Below are positions 36,138 to 48,100 of a stretch of 64,000 bases of DNA, in pieces; within the stretch, counting starts at the first letter, position 1; the number at the start of each line of letters is the position of its first letter. The stretch covers positions 682,001 through 746,000 of the forward strand of contig NW_027248941.1 of assembly GCF_036711975.1 (NCBI RefSeq), in the 5' to 3' direction. The notes below the pieces were generated by a model that saw only the letters and a program-made list of their open reading frames with translations, was not told the origin of the DNA and searched no databases. Made by a program: the position numbers and the translations under genes. The stretch comes from Onthophagus taurus. Its lineage: Eukaryota > Arthropoda > Insecta > Coleoptera > Scarabaeidae.

Positions 36138-39100
36138 ATGACGCAGCAATTACTACCGATACGTTTTCAGGAACACCTGCAGGTAAGATTTGAGGATAAA
36201 TTTACGCCCCCCATTTTTTTAACCCCATTTCATGGCCCACAACTGCTCCACTTTCGATATTTCTTTATTAAATAAAGTTATTTCGGATTTATTTATCGTA
36301 AATTTCGCTTAAATGTTAAAATAACAACCGGTGTTAATGTTAATTTGACAGTTTGTTTTCTTGGAAATGTGTGGGCGGATGAAATCCGAGTTCTAAAAAT
36401 AGTTCACCCCCTTTCTCGTTTTTTTTTTCTACAGAATCGAAAATCAATCGATTTTAAATGAAAATTGTCCCACTTTTTTGTTCTCATTTATAAATATCGA
36501 AAGAAAAAATTATTTTTATGAAATTGACGTTTCTTAAAATTTGACGTTTCTAAAAAAATTGACGTTTTAACATAACCTTAATATTTTTAGTTAACTGCAA
36601 TTGGAATAAATGATACAAACATCTCTTTCGCGACTCTCACGATGGAGAGCGACAAATTTATTTGCGTTCGGGAGAAGGTTGGGGATACATCGCAAGTTGT
36701 TATCATCGATATGGCCGATCAAACGAATCCAATTCGAAGACCAATTACGGCGGAGAGCGCGATTATGAATCCTGCGTCGAAAGTGATCGCTTTGAAAGGA
36801 AAAGCTGGGGTGGAAGGTTCGTTTTTTGCTTTTTTTTGAATTTGTATTGCAATAAATGTAATAATATAACCAAGACATTCATTATTTTTTTTGAAATTTT
36901 ACATAATTTTATTAATCATGGGTGAGGTTACAAATAATAATCATAAAAATTTGTTTTTGTATTAATAAAATGTTGCTGTTTACGTTATTTAGTCTATCTA
37001 ATCCATGTGAATTTTGATAGTGACATAACCTCAAATTTCATTTTTCATTCATTTCTTATTGTAATTTATGTTCGTCTGGTTGAAACTATTAAAAACGATA
37101 ATCTTAGCATGTCAAGAACCAAAACCATCCGTTATATGAGAGTTTTGATGAAGAAATAGAATTTTGACAGTGACATAACCTCAAATTTCATTTTTTATTA
37201 ATTTCTTATTGTAATCCTCGTTTGTCCGGTTGAAACTATTAAATCTGATAATCTTAGCATGTTAAGAACTAAAACCATCCATCATATGCGAGTTTTGATG
37301 AAAAATTGGATGAAAATCTGTAAATTATATATTTGAATATTTTTGAAGCTGGACGTTGAAATCTAAAAGAAAATGTTGCGAAATTAGCACAAACAAGGTT
37401 AAAGCAATAAAACTATAACATTTCATGCATAAATATTGTTAAAATAGAAATTTTAATAATTTTTGATTAAATTTAATTAGTGACATTTGACATTTCGAAG
37501 TTGGTAATACCGGAGAAATTTAAATTACGAAATTCAAGTTGGAGAATTTGACCAATCAGAAGACGTTATTTAAAAGGGTCTTGCAATAAACAAACGAAAC
37601 GGGTAGATTTTAGTGTCATTTTGAACGTGACGCGTGGCGTACGTTAATTTTTGTCCTAAAGTTAGGTTACTTGTCAATCACCATTGGGATATAACCTCAA
37701 AAATATTAAATTTATTATTTTAATAAGTTAAATAAGAAGATTATTCGAATTAAAATTAATCACCTTTAATAATAAACAAGAAAATTAATTGGTTCCTGAT
37801 CCAATTAATTCGGTATTTATTAGTATTTTATTTGGTTATGTTGTTACAATTTCATTACCTTAATTTGATTAATTAATTTACAAGCCACCACAGTATCTAA
37901 TTAATTTATTATTTTAATAGCTCAAAAAACCCTTCAAATATTCAACATTGAAATGAAATCGAAAATGAAGGCCCACGTAATGAACGAAGACGTGGTTTTT
38001 TGGAAATGGATTTCGTTAAATACTTTAGCCCTTGTTACCGAGAACACGGTTTATCATTGGTCGATGGAGGGCGATTCGCAGCCGGTTAAAATGTTCGATC
38101 GACACTCCTCATTGAATAGTTGCCAAATTATAAATTATCGTACGGATCCGAAACAAAATTGGTTACTTTTAGTAGGAATTGGAAGTCAACAAAATCGAGT
38201 TGTTGGGGCGATGCAGCTTTATTCCGTCGAACGGAAGTGTTCGCAACCCATCGAAGGTCACGCGGCGTCTTTCGCAACGTTTAAAATGGACGGAAATCCG
38301 GAACCTTCAACGTTATTCTGTTTCGCCGTTCGTACAACAACAGGGGGAAAATTGCATATAATCGAAGTGGGGCAAAGCCCTACAGGAAATCAACCGTTCC
38401 CGAAAAAAACCGTCGATGTTTTTTTCCCACCAGAAGCCCAAAACGATTTTCCCGTCGCGATGCAAGTCTCATCGAAATACGACGTGATTTATTTAATCAC
38501 TAAATATGGTTATATTCACCTCTATGATATCGAAACGGGAACTTGTATTTATATGAATCGGATTTCGAGCGAAACGATTTTTGTAACTGCACCTCATGAT
38601 AGTACTGGGGGGATTATTGGGGTGAATCGAAGGGGACAAGTTCTTTCTGTATCTGTTGATGAAGACAATATCATTCGTTATATTAACACGGCGTTACATA
38701 ACCCAGATTTAGCGTTAAGATTAGCCGTTCGTAATAATTTGGCGGGAGCTGAGGAGTTATTTGTAAATAAATTTCAAATGTTGTTTCAAAACGCGCAATA
38801 TGCGGAGGCTGCTAAAGTTGCCGCGAACGCTCCAAAGGGGATTTTGAGGACGCCTCAAACGATTCAGATGTTTCAACAAGTTCCGACTCCTCCGGGACAA
38901 AATAGCGCGCTTTTACAGTATTTTGGGATTTTGTTGGATCAAGGACAATTAAATCGGTAAATATAATTTTAAAGTTTATTAATAAAAAATATCGTTTTGG
39001 TTTTTTTTTTAAGATATGAATCCTTGGAGCTTTGCAAACCGGTTTTAATGCAAGGGAGAAAACAGTTGTTGGAGAAGTGGTTGAAAGAGGAGAAATTGGA

Positions 39101-42100
39101 GTGTTCAGAGGAACTTGGTGATTTGGTGAAACAAACCGATCCCACTCTCGCGCTTTCCGTCTATTTGAGAGCCAATGTTCCAGCTAAGGTGAAATTTATT
39201 TAATAGAGAATTTATTTTTGTGCAAACGGATTAAAAATGAGTTTCTTGGAAAGTCAAAAAAAATGTTTGAAGTGAAATTGGAATTTTTTGACCTGTCAAA
39301 TTGAAATGTCAGATTAATATAACCTAAAAATGTATTCAGGAGGTTTGAAGTGAAGTTGGAGTTTTTCAATTTGTCAAATTGAAATGTCAGATTAATATAA
39401 CCTAGAAATGTATCTGAATGACTTTTCCAAACTTCAGGGGTGATTTTTTAGCGAATTTTAAGAGTATTTTCTTATATGAACTATAAGCGACTTTAAAATT
39501 TTGAAACGTCAAGTAAACGAGCGTAAATGCGATAGGATTTTATTAAAAAAATTTTAAATAAAGCAGTAATAATAATAATAGTAAAAAAAACACTGACATT
39601 TAAATGTCAAAAATATTTCTGAAGAAAAGGGGAGTTTATAAAAAAGTTTATAGGGATGATTTGCAGTAAACAATCCTTAGGGTTTACTTAATGAAGATGA
39701 AAAAATAAAGAAAAATGATTTTGACTTTATTTTAAAGTGTTTTGAATAAGATAGGAAATAGAAAACTTTCATTGATGTAGGTCAAAATGGCTCAAATGAA
39801 TTAAAAACACTTCTAGATTGCTTAATAAAGACGTAAGAAGTTAGAAAAATTAATGACAGTAATTTGCAGAAAATTCAAAAATTTTCTAATGTGGGAAAAT
39901 ATCATTGGTGTTAATGCAAATTGTTTTAATCAATTCAAAACATCGTTAAGATACTTAATTATTATGAAAAAATTAACTAAAATGATTTTGACTTTGTTTT
40001 AAAGTGTTTTGAATACCATAGGAAATAGAAAACTTTAATTGATGCAGGTCGAAATGGCTCAAATTGATTAAAAACACTTCTAGATTACTTAATAAAGACT
40101 ATTTAAAGAATATTTTTAGATCAATTAAAATGTACAAGAATTTAGGGTTAAATAACAATTAAAACTAGAACTAACACTAGTCCTAGAACTAGAAACAGTC
40201 AGGTTTAGTCGTCAAAAAAACGTTCAGTTGTCAATGTCAACTTTAATTTTATTATTCTAAAATAATCTTCATAAAATAACTTTTAAAGTGAGTCCAAACT
40301 TGACGCATTTATCTCAAAAAACCAAAAAGTTCGAACTTTTAATTTTGACATATTTGTCAACTTCATAAAAAATCCTTTAAAATGAGTCCAAACTCGACAT
40401 ATTTAACTTTAATATTAATGGAAATACAATCACTTCCGGTTTGAAACGTCAACGTCAATTTTGACATATTCGTCATTTTCATTAAAAAACCTTTAAAATG
40501 AGTCCAAAGATGGCGCACTTATCTCAAAAAACAAGAAAGTTAGAATAAAAAATATTAAACCTGAAGTCAGCAATAATTTAATTTTTAAAAATTAATACCA
40601 ACCTTAATTTTTAATTTTTTTCTCATTATATTTTTGTTTTTGTGACAAATATTAAGACATTTTATAAAAATTAAGAATATGTCAAAATGACATTGACATT
40701 TCAAACCGGAAGTTGCTTATATCTCGAGTAATATTGGAATTAAACGTATTATGTTTGGGCTCATTTTAAAGGATTTTTCACGACGATTACAAATATGTCA
40801 AAATTGACGTTGACGTTTCTAACCGGAAGTTGACCATAACTTCATTAATATTGAAGATAAATATGTCGTGTTTGTACTCATTTTAAAGGATTTTAAATGA
40901 AGATTGCAAATATGTCAAAATTGACGTTGACGTTTCTAACCGGAAGTTGACCATAACTTCATTAATATTGAAGATAAATATGTCGTGTTTGTACTCATTT
41001 TAAAGGATTTTTTTAAATGAAGATTGCAAATATGTCAAAATTGAGGTTGACATTTTAAATCTGAAGTTAGTTATCATCAGGGCACGGAACTTTTGTAACA
41101 AAACGATACGATTTCCCCCCTCCACTCGTTCTCAGCGGTATCCGCTGAGAAAATCTTGTTCCTGAAACAATTCTAAATCAACTTTGTCAACAATTTTTTT
41201 TTTGATTTAATCAATAATTAAGGAGATAACCTCAAAAATATTAATTTTTGTAGCATCCTGTTCAGTGGGAAATTAAAATTTCAAGTTAGAAAAAAATTGT
41301 GTTAACAAAAATTGTTCCTGAAACAATTCTAAACAAACTTTGTCAACAATTTTTTTTGATTTAATCAATAATTAAGGAGATAACCTCAAAATAATAATTT
41401 TTCCGTTTTTACACATATTTACACTTAGATGCTTAATTAATAGAGATGTAAAATTTTTTTATTAAGATAATTGATTCAAAATCGAAATTGAAACAAATTT
41501 TATTTAAAACATTTTTTGATAAAAACAATAATTATCGAGATAATTAATTTTGATAGCATACTATTCAGAGGGAAATTAAAATTTCAAGTTAGCAAAAAAT
41601 TGTATTAACAAACACTGTTCCTGAAGTAATTCTAAACAAATTTTGTTAACAAAATTTTTTGATTAAATCAACAATAAGGATATAACCTCAAAAATATTAA
41701 TTTTTGTACCATACTGTTCAGTGGGAAATTAAAATTTCAAGTTAGAAAAAAATTGTGTTAACAAAAATTGTTCCTGAAACAATTCTAAACAAACTTTGTC
41801 AACAATTTTTTTTGATTTAATCAATAATTAAGGAGATAACCTCAAAATAATAATTTTTCCGTTTTTACACATATTTACACTTACAATTAGATGCTTAATT
41901 AATAGAGATGTAAAATTTTTTTATTAAGATAATTGATTCAAAATCGAAATTGAAACAAATTTTATTTAAAACATTTTTTGATAAAAACAATAATTATCGA
42001 GATAATTAATTTTGATAGCATACTATTCAGAGGGAAATTAAAATTTCAAGTTAGCAAAAAATTGTATTAACAAACACTGTTCCTGAAGTAATTCTAAACA

Positions 42101-45100
42101 AATTTTGTTAACAAAATTTTTTGATTAAATCAACAATAAGGATATAACCTCAAAAATATTAATTTTTGTACCATACTGTTCAGTGGGAAATTAAAATTTC
42201 AAGTTAGAAAAAAATTGTGTTAACAAAAATTGTTCCTGAAACAATTCTAAACAAACTTTGTCAACAATTTTTTTTTGATTTAATCAATAATTAAGGAGAT
42301 AACCTCAAAATAATAATTTTTCTGTTTTTACACATAATTACACTTAGATGGTTAATTAATAGAGATGTAAAATTTTTTTATTAAGATAATTGATTCAAAA
42401 TCGAAATTGAAACAAATTTTATTTAAAACATTTTTTGATAAAAACAATAATTATCGAGATAATTAATTTTGATTGCATACTATTCAGAGGGAAATTAAAA
42501 TTTCAAGTTAGCAAAAAATTGTATTAACAAACACTGTTCCTCAAGTAATTCTAAACAAATTTTGTTAACAAAATTTTTTGATTAAATCAACAATAAGGAT
42601 ATAACCTCAAAAATATTAATTTTTGTACCATACTGTTCAGTGGGAAATTAAAATTTCAAGTTAGAAAAAAATTGTGTTAACAAAAATTGTTCCTGAAACA
42701 ATTCTAAACAAACTTTGTCAACAATTTTTTTTGATTTAATCAATAATTAAGGAGATAACCTCAAAATAATAATTTTTCCGTTTTTACACATATTTACACT
42801 TAGATGCTTAATTAATAGAGATGTAAAATTTTTTTATTAAGATAATTGATTCAAAATCGAAATTGAAACAAATTTTATTTAAAACATTTTTTGATAAAAA
42901 CAATAATTATCGAGATAATTAATTTTGATAGCATACTATTCAGAGGGAAATTAAAATTTCAAGTTAGCAAAAAATTGTATTAACAAGCACTGTTCCTGAA
43001 GTAATTCTAAACAAATTTTGTTAACAAAATTTTTTGATTAAATCAACAATAAGGATATAACCTCAAAAATATTAATTTTTGTACCATACTGTTCAGTGGG
43101 AAATTAAAATTTCAAGTTAGAAAAAAATTGTGTTAACAAAAATTGTTCCTGAAACAATTCTAAACAAACTTTGCCAACAATTTTTTTTTGATTTAATCAA
43201 TAATTAAGGAGATAACCTCAAAATAATAATTTTTCTGTTTTTACACATAATTACACTTAGATGCTTAATTAATAGAGATGTAAAATTTTTTTATTAAGAT
43301 AATTGATTCAAAATCGAAATTGAAACAAATTTTATTTAAAACATTTTTTGATAAAAACAATAATTATCGAGATAATTAATTTTGATAGCATACTATTCAG
43401 AGGGAAATTAAAATTTCAAGTTAGCAAAAAATTGTATTAACAAGCACTGTTCCTGAAGTAATTCTAAATAAATTTTGTTAACAACATTTTTTGATTAAAT
43501 CAACAATAAGGATATAATCTCAAAAAAAATTTTTATATATATATTTTTGTATGAAATTTTCTGCTGAGAACGAGTGGAGGGGGGAAATCGTATCGTTTTG
43601 TATATTAGATATCATGTTGTATATTTTTATTGCACTAAAACCTTTGATTATATACAGGGTGTCACACAAAAAACGCCCCAAGCTGTAACTCTGTCATTTA
43701 TATTCCGATTTTCATGACCGAGGCATCAAATGAAATGGTTTGATGAATACTATGGTTCATGCTACAAAAAAATTTTTTTCAAGGCCATCTTCAATTTTAA
43801 GCGATTATTAACTTTTGTTTTTCAAATTGCTCCATATATTTTTGTTCACGTCATTAGATAGAGATTGTTTTTCTGAATCCACTGATGTGCAATACATCCA
43901 CTTTGAATGTAATTTTAGCAGAAAAAAGACATCTGTATATACAGGTTGCCGCACAAGAACGCCGTAAGCTGTAACTCTGTCATTTAACTTCCGATTTTTA
44001 TGAACGAGGTATCAAATGAAATGGTTTGATGAATGCTATGATTCATTCTACAAATAAACTTTTTCCAACGCCATCTTCGATTTCAAGCGATTATCAACTT
44101 TTGATTTTCAAATTGCTCGGTATGTTTTTCTTAACGTTATGGGATAGAGATTTTTTTCTGAGCCCATCGATCTACAATACATTAACATTAATTGTAATTT
44201 TAGCAGAGAAAACCAATTAAAACATTTTCCGAACATTGTCTTAGTCACTTCTGTAATACTGCAGTGTGCCATGGAAAAAAATAACACGCAAAACTGATAA
44301 CAGTCATTAAATGCTATGTCAATGCCCGAAGCAGTTGTAAATGATACTTATAAGTTGTTTTTTCATGTATCCCTTGGCACACTACAGTATAACACAAGTG
44401 ACTTTAAGAGAATGTTCAGAAACTATTTTAATGTTTTTCTATGCTACAATTACAATTAATGTTGATGTGTTGTACATTAATGGATTCAGAAAAAAAACTC
44501 TATCCAATAGCGTGAAGAAAAACATACCGAGCAATTTGAAAATCAAAAGTTTATAATCGCTAGAAATTGAAGATGGAGTTGGAAAAAGTTTATTTGTAGC
44601 ATGAATCATAGTATTCATCAAACCATTTCATTTGATAGTTGAGTCATGAAAATTGGAAGGTAAATGACAGAGTTACAGCCAGCGGCGTTCTTGTGTGGCA
44701 ACCTGTATATACAGGTGTCTTTTCTCTCCTAAAATTATATTCAAAATGGATGTATTGTACATCAGTGGATTCAGAAAAACAATCTCTATCCAATGACGTA
44801 AAGAAAAATATATAGAGCAATTTGAAAAGCAAAAGTTAATAATCGCTTAAAATTGAAGACGGCCTTGGAAAAAATTTATTTGTAGCATGAATCATAGTAT
44901 TCATGAAACCATTTCATTTGATAACCCGTTCATGAAAATCGGAATGTAAATGACAGAGTTACAGCTTGGGGCGTTTTTTGTGTGACACCCTGTATAATAT
45001 GGCTTGAGCTAACTGAATATATCTACTAACAAAAATGTGGCTCAAGGTGAATAGACGCAGATGGAAAGCGATAATGTGAAAGTGTAACAAAGATAGACAT

Positions 45101-48100
45101 AAAACGGTACTAAACAGACGGCGCATGCGCACAAAAGTGTCAAACCTCTTCCATTTGACGTTTATCGTTTTGTTGTGTCGCAGCCAGTCACACCGTTATG
45201 TTTAAAAATGTATTGTTTCGTGTGCAAAGTTCGCGATAATACAGTTTCACATCACCTATAAGTATTATAAATGTTACTTCTAATTGATAGTTTTTTATCT
45301 TATAAATTAACGCACGCCCATTATATGTCAGTACGCTTCTATGTCTATCTCGGTTCGATCACCTTGCGCAAGCTATCTCTCTCGTTGGCTCAATCCATAT
45401 TATATATAATCAAAGACTAAAACTAGAACTAACACTAGACTTAGAACTAGAAACATTCGGGTTTAGCCGTCTTTAGAGACGCACTGCGTTCTATATCTAG
45501 TGTTCGGAATTCGAGGTACTTGACGATCTCGGATATCTAGATTCATGTTATTAGACTACTAAAATTTTACGTCATCGTAAAGAGAAAACAAATCTATCAA
45601 ATGAGCTTAACGAAAGGATACATTGCCATTTAAAAAACTTCAAGTATTATTCCTTGCTCATTTATTTTCTGAAATAAAAACAATTGAATGCCTTATTATG
45701 GCAAACAAAATATTAAACAACTTTTGTATAAATTGTTTTTTTATAAAGTTGATATTTACCAAGATATATCCATACATAATGGACACCTGTATATTATATT
45801 ATACTTTTCCTCCAATGACGTCACGTTTCCTTCCTTACCCCGTCAACGTCAATTTGTTCGAGTTGGATAACTTTATAACCAATACTCAATGGACCTTGCC
45901 TAGATGATCAAAATACCGCGGCTTGCCGCCATTTTGGTTTGAAAGTCAAGCGGGAAATTTAAAACTAACATCGATCTGTCAAATTAAAATGTCAAATTGA
46001 AATGTCAGATTGATATAACCTAAAAATTAAAATTATAAACAATTAAAAAGGATCCGTTTGCACAAAAAATGAACAGGATTGTTAAATTTATTAAATAATT
46101 ATTTTTTTTTAGGTTATACAAAGTTTTGCGGAAACTGGTCAATTTCAAAAAATCGTTCTTTACGCCAAAAAAGTATCTTACACCCCCGACTACATCTATT
46201 TACTCCGTTCAGTGATGCGCACCAACCCAGATCAAGGCGCAATTTTCGCAACAATGCTTGTAGCAGACGAAGAACCTCTCGCCGATATAAACCAAATCGT
46301 CGATATCTTTATGGAACAAAACATGGTTCAACAATGCACTTCATTCTTGTTGGACGCGTTAAAAAATAATCGCCCGGAAGAGGGACACCTCCAAACCCGA
46401 TTAATCGAGATGAATTTAATGAGCGCCCCACAAGTAGCAGACGCAATTTTGAGTAATAACATGTTTACTCACTATGATAGACCTCACGTAGCGCAATTAT
46501 GCGAAAAAGCGGGGTTGTTACAAAGAGCCCTCGAACATTACACCGATTTATACGATATAAAGCGAGCTGTGGTGCACACCCCTTTATTACCAGCTGATTG
46601 GTTGGTGAGTTTCTTTGGCACATTGAGTGTTGAGGATAGTTTGGAATGTTTAAAAGCGATGTTAACGGCTAATATTCGCCAAAATTTGCAAATTTGCGTC
46701 CAAATCGCCACGAAATACCACGAACAACTAACCACAAAAAGTTTAATCGATTTATTTGAAAGTTTTAAAAGTTACGAGGGGTTATTTTATTTCCTCGGCT
46801 CCATCGTTAATTTTAGCCAAGACCAAGAGGTCCATTTCAAATACATCCAAGCCGCGTGTAAAACCGGCCAAATCAAAGAAGTCGAAAGAATCTGCCGCGA
46901 AAGTAATTGCTACAACCCCGAGAGGGTTAAAAATTTCTTAAAGGAAGCCAAATTAACCGATCAACTCCCGCTAATCATCGTTTGCGACCGATTCGATTTC
47001 GTCCACGATTTAGTTTTGTACCTATATCGAAACTCTTTGCAAAAATACATCGAAATTTACGTGCAAAAAGTAAATCCGAGTCGACTTCCCGTCGTCGTTG
47101 GCGGTTTATTAGACGTCGATTGTTCCGAGGATATAATTAAAAACCTTATTATGGTGGTTCGTGGTCAATTTTCAACCGACGAATTAGTCGAGGAAGTCGA
47201 AAAAAGGAACCGCCTCAAATTGTTATTACCCTGGCTCGAAAGTAGAGTCCACGAAGGTTGTGTTGAACCCGCAACTCACAACGCCCTAGCTAAAATCTAT
47301 ATCGACACAAACAACAACGCCGAACGATTCTTAAAAGAGAACCAATGGTATGATTCGAGAGTCGTGGGGAGATATTGCGAGAAAAGAGATCCTCATTTAG
47401 CATGTGTCGCTTATGAACGGGGAAAATGTGATCGGGAATTAATCGCGGTTTGTAACGAAAATTCGCTTTTTAAATCTGAAGCTCGTTATTTGGTGCGTAG
47501 TCAAGACGCGGATCTTTGGGGCGAAGTTCTAAGCGAAGATAACCCATACAGACGCCAATTAATCGATCAAGTCGTTCAAACCGCTTTAAACGAAACCCAA
47601 AATCCCGAGGATATATCAGTAACCGTTAAAGCATTTATGACTGCCGATTTACCAAACGAATTAATCGAGTTATTAGAAAAAATTGTTTTGGAAAATTCGA
47701 TTTTCTGCGATCACCGTAACTTGCAGAATTTGTTAATTTTAACCGCGATTAAAGCGGATCCAACTCGCGTTATGGACTATATTAATCGATTGGATAATTA
47801 CGACGCGCCCGATATCGCCAATATAGCTATTAATTCGCATTTATACGAGGAAGCGTTCGCCCTCTACAAGAAATTTGATGTTAACACCTCCGCTATTCAA
47901 GTTTTAATCGAACAATTAAACAATTTAGACCGCGCTTACGAATTTGCGGAACGCTGTAACGAACCGGAAGTGTGGAGTCAACTGGCTAAAGCTCAATTAA
48001 ATCAAGGATTAGTTAAAGAGGCCATTGATTCTTATATTAAAGCCGATGATCCCAGTGCTTATGTTGCGGTCGTTGAGACTGCTTCGAAAAATAATTCTTG

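Noticed and set aside
43655..44992. Coding genes in the foldback (60-71 codons, both strands)
   Set aside because: The frames mirror each other because the DNA is palindromic; no transposase motif.
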